A DNA stretch of 64,000 nucleotides from Schistocephalus solidus. Lineage: Eukaryota; Platyhelminthes; Cestoda; Diphyllobothriidea; Diphyllobothriidae. The DNA is taken from positions 248,001-312,000 of the forward strand of contig WEDG01004982.1 of assembly GCA_017591395.1 (NCBI GenBank), read 5' to 3'. The translations under genes were made by a program, and so were the position numbers. Below the pieces are notes generated by a model. That model was given only the letters and a program-made list of their open reading frames with translations, did no database searches and was not told where the DNA came from. Below are positions 31,901-44,000 of this stretch, piece by piece; the stretch's first letter is position 1, and every line of letters begins with the position of its first letter.

Positions 31901-34191
31901 CCTCAACCAAGGTGTTCATCAACCCCCATGACCCTGCAAACTTCTTCGAGGGCGAACATGAGGCAAAACTAACCGTGCTGTAGGCGTAGACTTTGAAGCC
32001 CACATCTGCTGCCTCCGTACGTATATGCGACACAACGCAGTGTAAAGGATATTAACAATAATGTAATCAGGTCAAACAAAGTTTTTATGCATGGCAAATT
32101 ATCTAATTTAAAACGGGTGTAAACTGCTAGCAATCAAGATATCAGGCAGTCTAATAAAACTGGTAAAAGAACGCAGGCATGACATATGTTAGAAATAAAC
32201 CACGGAAAGTGCTCTTAACGACATCCTCTCCGGTAGACGAACTAAATCAATAGAGCCGATTTAGACAGTGTGTTCGATGCAGCATGAACGATCACGCAAA
32301 GTTCCGGTGGACTGAAGCAAATGCAGATGCGAAACCCGCGAAAGGGACAAGAGTCGGCGGTTGGTAGTAGTGATCATAGTAAATGGTCCAGTGAAGGCGG
32401 AAGTTCTGATAAGCACGTCCTCACCCCAGCGGAAATGCCAACTAAATCCTTCCCACTACATAGCACGACAAACAGAAACGATGTGGGAAAACGACCGTGA
32501 AAACGAAAGTTGAACTGAAAAGGAATATTATGTCATTACTTCTATCGTAGGTACCTATCGCTCTCATCAGTGTTTCTCGACAACGTGAGCAAACGTCCTG
32601 TCTCAGAAGTCTTGATAAGAGGGCCGTATAACAGCTACTGAGGTTGAACAGCACCCGTAAACTCGCCTTATCAGCCTCCAATTTGGCTGTAACATTGTGG
32701 ATCCATTCGACAGGTGATGGATTGCGGCTGATATTCGGGCGCCGGAGTGGCCTTGAATTAGAAGACATCTGAAGCGGATGGGTTTGCGGTAAACAGAAAG
32801 TGAAAAAAATGTTCCTTCCACCAGCTCCCTGTTTCTGACAGTGACACTGACACCACACCTTGGTTGGCACTGATCGGTGAGGAAGAGGAGCCGTAGAATT
32901 GGATCATTTTCAGAGTTGGATACAACATTATGGCATGATGGCCATCTGAAGCCAGATCTAGATATTGTTCAATTTGAATCCAGCATTTGTTGTGATCGTG
33001 CCTCGCAAAGCGCGCGGTCCCACGATGCAGGCCTCCAAGCCTTAGATGGGTACGAAGGCGAACAGACACATACAGTAACAGTCAAACACATAGCTTTAGA
33101 AGAGAGTTAATCCTAACGGTGATGCCAGCATCGCCGTGCAGGTTGTTAGTTGTGTCCGTGAGACCGTGGTGGAAGACAGTCGGACAGAAACCCATGACAA
33201 TGGCCGGGTCATTGTGACAGATAGGGCTATTTGAGTCTATAACTAGAGCAATAGTGCAGTCGCCTAAAGAGCATGGTCGGAGAAATCCTTGCTGCAGGTA
33301 TCGATACGACACTTTGTGCTACAGTCTGCAAGTGAGCTGACCCTGCATACGACCAAAACTTCAGTTTCCAAATAACTATCTGGCGTGCATTGCCGAAGAC
33401 AGGTACTTGCAACAATGAAACGGTTTGGCATTCATCGCTAGCTCAGAGGTTCCCGGGAAGCAAGGACCAAACACCCACCTCGTTGCTGAACCGTACGGTC
33501 ACGCTGGAGTAATCCAACCTCCAGACACGACAAGTTCACACATTGAGGCACGTCAAAACATGGCCCGTAAGTTACCATTGAATACCACTTTTTGTATATT
33601 TGCAAGATCGAGCCTTGGAGTGGGCACCGCAACAACTGCGGCGTCAAAAACAGTACGCCAAGGACACATGGGCGGAAACCTCAGCAGCAGCGCCTTTTGA
33701 AATGTGTGGGAAGCTTTGAGTTGACAACTCAAAATGATTACAAAGTGCATATCAGAGTTATCAGTGACACCGTTTCTGTACATGTGGACTGAAGCCATGG
33801 TCTAGAAAGCCCACGTCGGATAGGCTTCAACGTCCACAGTGTGCTGCGCCAACAGACGCATAGTCGGACGGATGTCTAGCCCGCAAGCCGATGGTGCCGG
33901 GAAATATTCTTACATCGCGAGAGTGCCGTCATTTTATAGGGTGGTCTGTTTGTGAGGCCACAACATGCAGCACCCTAGTAAATGCCGCTGTCATTTGACT
34001 ATTGGTTAATTGCCAGATGTAAATCTGTACGGTTCACGACTCATCGTTGCGAAAAACCGATCCCGCATCGATGAGCAACCAATAGTTGGACTATGGCAGC
34101 CATAAATTGCTTGTTCTTACAGAATAAACGAGTTTCTGAATTTTAGAATTGAAAAATTGTAGGAGAGGAGGGAAGCAGGAGATAGGCGAGA
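31901..34191. other. Intron DNA without recognised gene
   Basis: ORFs of up to 142 codons exist on both strands (32442-32870, 32758-33069, 33553-33798), but none shows a known domain and overlapping frames compete. Treated as repeat-derived or random. Confidence 0.4.
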
Positions 34192-34227
34192 TTAACGACA
34201 GACATGAGAATTAATAACATAACTGAC

Positions 34228-34963
34228 CAACTCGAAAATTCCCTCTGAGTTGCGCTCTTGACGAATAATTTGATGGACTAATTTGAGGACATTGGGTGAT
34301 AGGGCATCTACCAGCTTCGGGTCCAGAGATATTAATATTTCCATCATGGATGGTGCTATCTTAAATCCTTCGACTGCCCTTAGCTGTTTGATAACTTCTA
34401 AAGCCTAGCAACTGTGAGAGAATGCAATGCTTTACTTGCTGCTTAGCGCTCTTCTTCGGTTGCAAATTTATATGACAGTCCTTCATCATTTTTTCAATCA
34501 TGGTGACGGTAAAAGCCCGGTTAGTTTCCAAATTTATACACTTTTCTGAAACTATTTTGGCAACATCCCTATACATGTTTTGGTTTTCCATTTTCCTTTC
34601 CTTTCCTGTGAACTGAATCTCGCCGTCGTTCAAAATCTATAAAAAATTAGGGTAAGGTAATTCATCAAACTTGGAGTAGAACTGCGTTAATATCGTCAGT
34701 ATCGAAATCTCGAAAAATATCTGACTTGGTGGCCAGCTGACCCTTAGACACATTGGAAAAAATTTCCTGGGTCTGAAGAACTTCATCTATGTTCTTTTCT
34801 CTGTTTTTAGGATAAAAAAATTCAAAATAACTTACAGATTTTCTCGCCAGGCATGAACTTTGTTTGGATAGCAGGCTATTTCGTACCTGTTCCCATTTTT
34901 CTTAAGCCGCACAACGGAGACGTTGGTAAGGCGTTTTTGATTGATCGGTGTGAAGATGGACAT
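34228..34963 (-). CDS. SBDS: SBDS ribosome maturation factor, exons 1-4
   Basis: Exon 1 34836-34963, exon 2 34671-34800, exon 3 34436-34636 and exon 4 34228-34404, all on the - strand. The start ATG is 34963-34961. Exon 1 gives [20 protein letters not shown] then [12 protein letters not shown], the SBDS N-terminal domain. Exon 2 gives [20 protein letters not shown]. Exon 3 gives [12 protein letters not shown]...[20 protein letters not shown] and PKKSAKQQ. Exon 4 gives ALEVIKQLR, the start of domain III, and GIFEL. Introns are 35, 34 and 31 nt, all GT-AG, and each is required to keep homology and frame. With exon 5 the protein is 355 residues (human 250). SBDS acts with the GTPase EFL1 to release eIF6 from 60S subunits and is essential. 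Reading through exon 4 instead gives a premature stop at 34192. Confidence 0.93.
34801..34835 (-). other. 35-nt micro-intron (SBDS intron 1)
   Basis: GTAAGT...AAAACAG. Introns 2 (34637-34670, 34 nt, GTTTGA...ATAG) and 3 (34405-34435, 31 nt, GTAAAG...CTAG) are similar in size. Introns this short are well known in flatworms. Confidence 0.85.
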
Positions 34964-36384
34964 GGATGTGAAGAAAGTTAAGTCGTTAACAGATTCGTCA
35001 GATTTGCAGCAATAAGAGGTCCGGATCACAACTAAAAAACCGAATTTGGACGGTTAGGGTAGATGAAGAGAGGATCGTACTATAAGATACAATGGCCTGT
35101 AGGTCACTTAGAAACACATGAACCTAGTAATGAAGCAAGAGGCTCAAATGTAAAAGTTGACATAGTACGACGCAGGGGGAATTCCACAATTAAACGCAGA
35201 AATATAGTCATGCAAGATTCGTAAAAAAACAGCGGATCTGGTTAAGCGTTTAAAACATCTGATAAGGTCGTAGCTAAAAATTGTGCCCATTCGATGAATT
35301 CTATCATATATAACGCAAAGGCAGTGAACAGTCTTCTAAATTTATTGTCCCAGTAGAGTCGGCTTTCATCGAGGTGGATGTATATAGATGCGTCTGTTGC
35401 TACAAATAGAAGTAACGTTGGTGTACCCTGTACACAGCTCGCGTTATCAAAAATATTGGTGACGATTTCCATTGAATTTGAGGCTCAGCTGGCCAATGTC
35501 ATCTATGGGGGTTCAGGTGATAAAGACGCCTGCAAGCAACCGGCGCAACGAAGTACATGACCTCGCGAGAGACATTGGTCAACAAACACGACCACCCGAC
35601 CTGTGCAGAGACACTAGTTTCTGAAGATGGATGGCCGATAATGGTATTTGAAACGTCAGGTAGTTTATACGTCTCCTCCCCTCGCTGAACGCCTTCTCTT
35701 CTAACATTTTGATTGCTTAATTTCCATTATTTTTGAAGAACGATACTTTTCTCCTGGAGGCTGTTATAACGATGAGAATTTAACTCGGTAATAAGAGAAA
35801 ACCAAGCTTTAAGATTATGGTTGGACAATCTAGGAGAACAAGTGACACATTGATGGTTGGCCTGTTAGTAAATACGTCGGCATTATAGTCTCGAGTGCTC
35901 GGTGTGGGTGCATTTCGGTTCTACGAGGTAAGATCATGAGTACACCGCATGATTTACCCGTTATGTTCTTACGTCCTGCAAAGCTAGAGAATGGTCAAGA
36001 GGCAAGGATGTCCATACAATTGGAATCACTAGTTTAAGCATACTTTGCCCTCGGTAAAATGGAATGAAAGGTGAACCTTCTGATGATCAATACACGGATT
36101 CAGGGGCCCACAACCGATATAAGTTCGTGTCGAAATTGTGTTTGCAGGGACAAGACACTTAAAAAAGAGAATTAATTCGCAAAAAAGTTGAGGATTCTAA
36201 GAATTTAGTTTACAATCTAACGCAGAGATTGCAGAATAGGAAGACATTTTTAACGATACATGGCGGAGATCACAGAAGCTGACTATCGAAACATATAGTA
36301 GTAATTAAGACCCTGATAACATTTAGCTGATTAGTTGCGTTACAGTGACGCCAAAGTCACTTTTTTGTGGAAAAGTGAATCGCG
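34964..36384. other. SBDS upstream region
   Basis: This should include the SBDS promoter. I see no TATA box that can be assigned and no other gene. ORFs are short and without known domains. Confidence 0.4.
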
Positions 36385-36744
36385 TCAACGTACACTAGCA
36401 GGAAATTTAGCCTCAGTCAACCACAGACCATTGGCTATGGAGAATCCTTGCATTGACAGAAAGTAGCCGTCCCTGATAGCAATGTAATGGCCTCTGTCTA
36501 ACACAGGATAAAATTGTACTGATCTCTGGCAAGCACTACGATAACAGGTCAACATTACGTGCTTGCATGCGGCCATTGGCCTGATTGGCTGAATGAGCAA
36601 AGTAGGTAACTCAGACTTACTGCAGTAGGGCCGAGTTACAGCTATTATATCCCCGTCAATAGAAACAATAAGGGGACGCGGCCGCAGGGCAGTAGCATCT
36701 CCCAGGACTGATGATAAGTAAACTAATGAGACGAGTAGTCGCAT
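36385..36744 (-). CDS. Unknown small reading frame with signal-peptide-like start
   Basis: A 119-codon frame on the - strand starts MRLLVSLVYLSSVLGDATA, a plausible secretion signal with a short hydrophobic core and small residues at the end, then a Cys-containing region without a known domain. The DNA around the start (GGTTAGGATGCG) and upstream recurs inverted at 62804 onwards, where the frame differs and the signal is broken (MRLLFRLDDLSAVL). It could be an exon of a secreted protein caught in the inverted duplication, or a chance frame. I do not recognise the family. Confidence 0.25.
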   Translation of the reverse strand: MRLLVSLVYLSSVLGDATALRPRPLIVSIDGDIIAVTRPYCSKSELPTLLIQPIRPMAACKHVMLTCYRSACQRSVQFYPVLDRGHYIAIRDGYFLSMQGFSIANGLWLTEAKFPASVR

Positions 36745-36849
36745 CCTAACCGTAGGGGCAAGCCAGAGACAAAACAAGCGAAGAAAATTGAACTGTATAG
36801 TCTTCACGGAAGGGCTTAAATTGTATGCCAAATAATTAAAACACAACAA

Positions 36850-37362
36850 AACGCCTTGAAGCTCGAATATGTATACGAAAATATTGAAAAATCAGCCACA
36901 CCTAGTCACATGAACTTCGATAACGTATAGACCGCTCCACGACAAGTCAAACAAAACAAAAATCGTAAAGCCAGTGGTTCTATCACGGGAATTTTCATTT
37001 ATCGTTCTTCGCCTTCAAACATGATTTCTACAATAAGCTTTCCTTTGTAATGTTTTCTCATAAATAAAAAGGTTTAAATCGTTGTATTGAGGGTGAAACG
37101 CTCTCGCCCTTGAATTCCTAATTAATTTCCAAAAATAACAATAAATAAATTGTTACAGCAGTTAAGCTGCGAACTAAAAAGTCATCCGGATGTGTGAGCC
37201 AGATGCAAACTGCCACTTCTCACACAATCTTCATTATATGCACATTAGTTTATCAGCGAATGAGTAGCTGGTTTGCATTTACTTTTTTCCGCAGTATTTC
37301 CAAGGCCTACAGCATCCGAGAGTCCGTTTCATCCTTCAAAAAACTCCTGCAAGAAGGTTTTC
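36850..37362 (-). pseudogene. 3' end of LINE copy Q (left arm)
   Basis: Reverse complement of 62160-62700 in the right arm, at about 80% identity by eye. Contains the post-RT tail and 3' UTR of a LINE. Its last 223 bp (37140-37362) are duplicated at 39975-40197. Confidence 0.6.
37140..37362. repeat. 223-bp direct repeat, copy 1
   Basis: Identical, as far as I can read, to 39975-40197, from AATAAATAAATTG to GAAGGTTTTC. The right arm of the palindrome has this segment only once (62160-62400, inverted). Confidence 0.9.
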
Positions 37363-39974
37363 TAAGCATAAATTTAATGGTGCGCATACAACAGGCTTAC
37401 TAAAGCTCTAGAACCATAGGACTGTGACATCCCTGAAGGGAAATTTTACTTTTTTAATATTACGAATCATTGCGCGTTAAAACCATCCGATATGATCTAG
37501 TGTTAGAGTTAACTCCTTCCTTGCTGCTTTAATATTCATATGACTGGTTAAGTCCTCGTCGTTTGCAGTCCTCCCATCCATTCCTGTGAAGGAATTGAGA
37601 AGTTAAATTTAGCTTTCTACGTATATATTTAATAATGGAGTGACTCTAAGCCACCCTGGTTAAAAGCTGCTTCATTACTAGCCATGTAATCTGTAAATTT
37701 TGACATGGTTTCCATTAGTATGGATAATAGGACCCGGTTAGTAACTATTTTAACGAACTGTCCAAGGCTTTGTTTAAGCTATTCACGTATTTACGGCTTA
37801 TAGATGAGTATGAAGTGGCCATTGAGCTCTGCCAGTCTCTGTTTGCCACCACCTTATGCTTACTGGTCGACGCGATGTGCATGACCGTCTTCTAGCTACT
37901 AACTGTGTGGTTGCAAGACCCAGCATAACGTCTACCGTTCCCTTGTCGATCAGAACAAACTGCTGGAATCCATCTGGATCCATCCATTAGGATACCTTTT
38001 GCAAGAGCTCCTTGGTTATATGCTTACAAATATTCCCTCTGAAATCATACGAAGTAGTCCTGAAAGTTGGTCTCTGGAAAAATTTCTTATCGGATATTAT
38101 AAAAATTATCAATCCCCATAGGTACCCGTCAAATATATGGTGCCTCATTTTTAGCGGAGCTCTAAGGACATCTTGTTAAACTTCTACGTCTAGCACATGG
38201 AAACGCTCATTTTATGTATGTATCTATGAAGAAGTTTGCATTCTTACACTACCAAATGTTGAAACAAATTGATCTGACTTGGCATTTCATGCATAGCTAA
38301 TGTCATTATTTATGAGAGTGAATAATTTTAGTTATAAAATGGTTTTTCGGAATCCCAGTCTTTAGATTGCGTAAGATTGCTCCCTCATCCACCCGAGGTA
38401 GCCAACGAAGTTAAATGTTTATGTGGATTGGAGAAGATCCTATGAGATGCATTTGTTTGCTCCCGGTAAATATTCCCCGTAAGGTGTCTCTTTAATGGGG
38501 CCAGGGGGTAACTTACATTACACAGCCCTCTCGTGACAAGCCGAAGAAGTTTTTGGTGCCTGCTGGAAGTGTGAAAGTTTACACAGACACTCCACCCTTT
38601 GAAGAGGGCCGTAAAGCGGGAATATCAAAGAAATCGCAAAAGGACAAACTCGTTGACGTGGACTGTACGACTGACTTGTAACAAATTACTCCGCATTCAT
38701 CCTGACGTCCACCCCGTGGGAACGCGAACGGCTCGGAAACGTGTCGTCTGTCAAAGTGATAATTAGTCGGTGATTACAGAACACCCAGCGAAAACATGCA
38801 GGTTGCGCGCAAAGAAGTCTGTCTGCATGGGAAACTCAGTCCACGCAGACTGCATTCTCACACACACATTTCCCGCCGTAAACGAGGCATTATGCCGTCT
38901 TTGTACATGAAATCAGCAACAAGGACGTTTCATTATGGTATCAGTTCAGCCCTGTTAACGAATATTTTTTTAAAAATTCCTCACTATGGTGGCATGACAA
39001 TTTCATACTCAACCAACTAGAAAGCACCCTGGCATGGCATATTTGTTTACGTCCGAATACGGAAACCTGCAACGGGGTCCGACCCAGATTTTCGTCTCAA
39101 TTGGACAGGGTATGAGTTGAGTTTTTCGTAACTCCCACAAAAAGGTAGCCCCTTTCGCTGGAGGGGAGATCATAAAGCTTCGGAAGACGAACACAAGTTT
39201 TATTTCAATACCTTCTTGTCCGGTCACTGGATGAAGTAAAACATGAAGGTATTTGGAGAAATTAGACTCGCATTCAGGTGGAAGATGGGGAAACGGTGAG
39301 GATGAGTGAAGACGGTCAGTGTCATCTGATCAAGTTTGAGATGAGAGCGCGGAGCATCGTCTGCATTTAGCAGGTTAACTGCCTGTCGATCCTGGCAGTT
39401 CCGGCCCACATAAAAGGTTCCTTTGCGCTGATAAAACGATGATATGTAACATAATTGTGGTTACTTCTGTTGCCGTCGGTTGACGTTATGCTAGTGACTT
39501 GGGGTAATTCAGTAGGAACTCGTACGTCACTCAGAAGACATCGCTTGGTTTCGCTGAATGCGCATCATTAACTATTTGCGCGAAGATGACACTGGTAATG
39601 TCCCGGGTTTTGCTTAAAATAAACCACGCCAGGGTTGTAGTCACGAGCTTTTGGATAGATGACGATTCCTGCGACCAAAGGAGTCTAATCCGCCGGTGTA
39701 AGTAACAGAATAAACGCACATTCACGTGGTCTTGAGCGACGTCCATAGCTAGTGGGACAGCCTGTGAAACAGTCTGGTCAAGGTCTCTTCTAGGAAGTAC
39801 ATTCAGCACGTCTCCTTGAAATGGAACCTTGAATAATAAACTTTTCTGCCCTCAGTTCGCTGGATTTACCGGTCTTTCAGTAGCATTATTTGTAATGAGT
39901 CGGCCATGATACTCATTCTCCCGAAGCAAATTAAACTTGATCCTATCCTTTGAATATATTTTTAATCCTTTATT
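37363..39974. other. 2.6-kb segment present only in the left arm
   Basis: Lies between the two 223-bp repeats and has no counterpart in the right arm, where 62167 runs straight on. No transposase, RT or terminal inverted repeat was recognised. ORFs are up to 92 codons and without known domains. Confidence 0.55.
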
Positions 39975-40197
39975 AATAAATAAATTGTTACAGCAGTTAA
40001 GCTGCGAACTAAAAAGTCATCCGGATGTGTGAGCCAGATGCAAACTGCCACTTCTCACACAATCTTCATTATATGCACATTAGTTTATCAGCGAATGAGT
40101 AGCTGGTTTGCATTTACTTTTTTCCGCAGTATTTCCAAGGCCTACAGCATCCGAGAGTCCGTTTCATCCTTCAAAAAACTCCTGCAAGAAGGTTTTC
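39975..40197. repeat. 223-bp direct repeat, copy 2
   Basis: See 37140-37362. The sequence following copy 2 (CATCGGACTTCCGTATG) is the true continuation of the LINE, as shown by the right arm. Confidence 0.9.
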
Positions 40198-41335
40198 CAT
40201 CGGACTTCCGTATGAAAAAAACTTGCTCTGCAGTTTAAAGGGATGGCTTCTTAGATGGTCCGTTCGAGCCAATTCGAAGAAATCATAAAATGCTCGGGCG
40301 CACTCACGGCATCTGAAAGTAGAAGGTTTGAATGAGGTCACCACGTAATTCAAGTTTCATCCAGTTTGGCTTCTAAGGTGGATGACCAAGATTCTTGACC
40401 ATCGTATTGGACATCACCTTCACCCGTTAAAGTTTTAGATAATTCATATTAAACCGCGTACGCCGCTACTAGACTGCATACTGCCAGTGAAACCGAACAA
40501 ACGCCCCATAGATTTTTACAAGTAGATCCTTGTCAATCTGTATGAATCCTCGTCTCAGCGCAAACAAATAATGTGTCGCGCTTTTAAATGTCTTTAGACA
40601 CTGTGACATTTTTATGAGAGGAGGTTACAACAACATCTAGGTCCTTCGGTTCTGCGCCATTTGAAAGGGGCTGCATATCGAGAAGACATCGTAAGAAATC
40701 ATCCTCCTTACTAGTCCTTCTGATGCAACGTCTTAAAATTTAAGAACCAACGAGCAAACCACCTGCTAAGTCAGTCCATTCTCCTTTGAAATACATGCTG
40801 GTTTGCGTCAGAACTGAGAACTGTCCACAGTTTAACATCGGCAACAAATATAAAGGTGCTGCAACTCAGGTTTTTGACAAGGTTTTTTAGGTAAAGAATA
40901 AAGAGGTTAGGCCCTAAGACAGAGTTTGGGGGACACCACTTATAACATGGTAGGTGTTGACTTCGATGCATCAATGCACACGGTTTGCGATCTAATTGTA
41001 AGAAAATCTGTGATCGACGTCAGTACCCTTCCTCGTTTTCCAATGTCCCATAGTTTTATATTGTATGTCTATGTGGGACGCTGTCAAAAACCCTGTAAAC
41101 AGTGTTTATGAAGCCAACTCTACCATCTTCTTCCGTCGCGTGATTCCACTGCTCAGTAAAGAGTAATAACCTGTAAAGACAGTATTGGCACCGTCTGAAG
41201 CCGTGCTGGCGCCTGGAGTGTATTTGAACCGCCTCCGGGAACTTCCTTGTCAGTTTCTCAGATACGGTTTTCATTATTTTCAGCAAATGCAGTGTAGTCT
41301 TACTGGATGATAATTGTTGAGTTATGCTCAAAGTC
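40198..41335 (-). pseudogene. LINE copy Q, RT region (left arm)
   Basis: On the - strand: QHGFR, FDSVPHR, then SVLGPNLFILYLKNLVKNL and SCSTFIFVADVKLWTVLSSD, which are RT palm motifs of a CR1/Jockey-group LINE with the FADD box reading VADV. The post-RT tail with RGFIQIDKDLL follows near 40550. Many stops and an internal deletion between the 5' part and the RT. Counterpart on the + strand of the right arm: 58735-59405 and 61795-62170. Confidence 0.7.
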
Positions 41336-41359
41336 TACTTTCAGAAATGGACTAACTCA

Positions 41360-44000
41360 AGGCGCTGGGCTCAGACTGAAACTCCGATGTCGGTGCGTCT
41401 ACGGAAAACGTTGTTAAAAGACGAATTCCCGGATATCGAAGTTTTGATACAGGAATACCAGGTCTTTCTCAGAGACCATGAAAATAGACAATGAGGTAGG
41501 GAGGCCGTATACGTTAGGGCAGGAATGTCGGCAGTCGGCAGTCGGCCGTCTGAATTGAATAAGAAATTCTCTAGATTAAGATAAAAAAATTGTTCGCAAA
41601 ACCTACAATTCTTGACGGCCTGCAGGCCACGAAACATTCCGAGTGCAGCTGATGAGTCACTCCTTCATTTGGTCAAGGAAGTAGCAAATCACAAGGAGGT
41701 TTGTATTGTTGGAGATTTCAACGAAACTGCAATAGACTAGGTAAATATTACAATTCATGGTGCGAGAACTTCCTTCAGCTGTAAGCTTATCGAACTTACT
41801 CTGGACCAAACTCCTGTGCAGAAGGTTAATTTACCAACGATAATTAGAGAGAAATAGAGGGCCAATTACCTGGATCTACTTTTCATGAAGGAATTCTCCA
41901 ACATTGCTCGAATGCATTCCAATGCACCTCTTGGTAAGAGTGAGTATACTACGTAGCTGTTGGATTACTCAATTTACTCTCAACGTCAGAAGAAAACGGA
42001 AGGCAAGCGAAATATATGGAAGGATAGGTTTAACGTGAAGAATAACGAGCTGATGGTGGAACATTAGGATTGTTTGCACAAAGGGAACTTAAGGGATGAC
42101 TGGAGATGGTTTAAGACGATTTCAGTAGATCTGCTTGAGAGCTATTGTCCAGTGAATAAGTCACCCTGCCTGGTAAACAAGAGAACTTAACAGAAAGTTA
42201 AAGAAAAAAAGACGGTATTCAGGAAAACAGGGTCAGCAACACGTCTCGATGAATTTCGTCGCAAGCGAAATGCAGTCAAATAATTGCTCCGTCAGACCAG
42301 GAAGAACTGTGAATCAAGCATTTTCACGCTGGGTAAAAATAATCATAACCTTGTAATCCAACATATGAATAGCCTTCGAAAAAACAAGGACCCAGTCACA
42401 GTACGAATAGGTGGAAATGGTGTAAACTTCGTTGAAAACAGGGAGAAAACTGAATACTTGTATCTGTTCTATGCCTCCATATTCTCTAGGGAAACTGAGC
42501 TTCAGTTTGACAATATGAACAGTGCAGAGGTAAACGCCGGTCCACTGCTTGAATATATTATTTTTCCGGCAACTCTCGTATAACGGGAACTGTTAAATAA
42601 CAAAGAAGCTAAGTCATCTTGTCCGGCCAATATACCGGCAAAATTGTTGAGAGGATTGGCAGGCAAACCGTCCAAGCTACTAGCGCGTATCTTCCATTCG
42701 TCGTTTGAATCAGGAAGATTGCTATCCAAATGGAAAGCAGCAAATATTCAACCCATCTACAAGGGTGTGCCTCGATCTAATGTCAACAATTATCAGCCTG
42801 TCAGCCTAACGTCCGTTTGCTGTAAAATAATGGAATATATAAAAAAGAAGGTTACCATGTAGTTCCGGGAGAAAAACCGATAACTCTCATGCTCCTGCAT
42901 GGCTTCAACCAGAAGAGCTCTTGTCTTTCCGGTTAATTGCTCTCGACAGAGCAGTGGACATGCGTATTGGACGAAGATAATGGTGTGACCTCATCTACAC
43001 TGATTTCCAGAAGGCGTTTGATAGTGTCCCACACAAACGTCCAATTTATAAATTTTCTGAAATCATAATAAGAGGAATGCTGCTGACATGGATCGCAGAT
43101 TTTCTTATAGGAAAATTGCAAACTTTGTGCATCGATACCTCGAAGTTCACAACCACTCCTGTTTTAAGCGGTGTCCGAAGGCTCCGTCTTAGGGTCGTTA
43201 CTCTTCTTAGTCTACATCAACGACTGTGTCGATGACCTGGATTGTAGTGCCGTCATTTTTGCAGACAATGTTAAATTTTGGAGGAACATCACAGCTGAAG
43301 TCAAGAGGAACGCTTTTAAAGGGAGTGTCAACCGTGTAAGCAGCTAGTCTGCTGATTAGCTCTTAAAATTAACGTTGGGAAATGTGTTGTACTAAGACGC
43401 CATACCAGAAGGACTAGCGAAGAAGATGATTGCAACCAATACCTTCTCGATGGGCAGTCCCTTTCATTTGTCGAGGAAGAGAAGGACCACGGTATTCTAA
43501 TAAACTCCTCACTCAAACCATCTTCACGGTGTCTTGAAGCAGCTTAACGCAAGAAACAGGTCTTATTTGCGCTCAGACGAGGATTTGTGCAGATTGACGA
43601 GGAACTATTCAGATAAACCTACGGGGTATCTTTTCAATTTACTTGGATTATGTCGTCCAGGCCTGGTGTCTGTGGTTAAAAAGGATTATTTAGAGCAGGA
43701 ACGAGTGCAGGCGAGGGCTATGAAGATGGTAAACAATCTTAGTCATACGTCTTACGAAGTCAGACTGGCTGCACTTCATTTGTTTCTTCTAAATTACGGA
43801 CATCTACGTGGTCACCTCATCCAAATCTACTGGATTGTCAGAAGCCGTGTGTATGCTCTAATTTGTGCTGATTTCTTGAATTGGCTTGGCCGAAACATAT
43901 CTTTGGTCATCCTTTTAATCGGCAAGGTCGTTGATATAAAAACCACTTATATTACTTTTTTCCAACTTGGACAATTTTAACTCCCCTACCACTTCGCTAG
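41360..44000 (+). pseudogene. LINE copy R: endonuclease + RT (left arm)
   Basis: It begins with an APE-type endonuclease (about 41380-42000): KDEF.D.EVLIQEYQVFLRD, AVYVRAGMSAV, then VGDFN at about 41709 and the NYLDLLFMKEF stretch. A linker is followed by the RT: AKLLRGLAGKPSKLLARIFH, SKWKAANIQPIYKG, NYQPVSLTSVCCKIMEYI (42640-42850), DFQKAFDSVPHK (about 43005), and IFADNVKFW (about 43258) in place of FADD. The post-RT tail reads RRGFVQID and MKMVNNLSHTSYEVRLA. Stops and frameshifts throughout. It is head-to-head with copy Q at about 41.35 kb. Same family as 47.1-49.7, 50.7-53.2 and 55.8-58.7 kb. This copy lacks the ~170-bp tail insertion found in the other three. Confidence 0.8.

Larger units (their letters stand above)
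27179..34227 (-). other. SBDS intron 4 (7.05 kb)
   Basis: Donor TTG|GTCAGT at 34227 and acceptor at 27179 on the - strand. Phase is 0 on both sides. It contains a complete-length PLE, a ribozyme SINE remnant and an RT fragment. The other four gene segments are separated by 31-35-nt introns, so this intron appears to have grown by transposon insertion. Confidence 0.7.

Noticed and set aside
32442..33798. ORFs of 70-140 codons in the SBDS intron as host genes.
   Set aside because: Several overlapping frames on both strands of similar length, no domains, no matching splice sites.
34192..34227. SBDS ending at the stop codon at 34192 (NSHVCR end).
   Set aside because: This would truncate domain III, while the GTCAGT donor at 34227 joins in phase to an exon that supplies the missing conserved part.
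41371..41637. Reverse-strand ORF (and its + strand partner at 58516-58734) as a novel 88-residue protein repeated in both arms.
   Set aside because: The opposite strand encodes the LINE endonuclease (EVLIQEYQVFLRD, AVYVRAGMSAV). The conserved ORF is its shadow.
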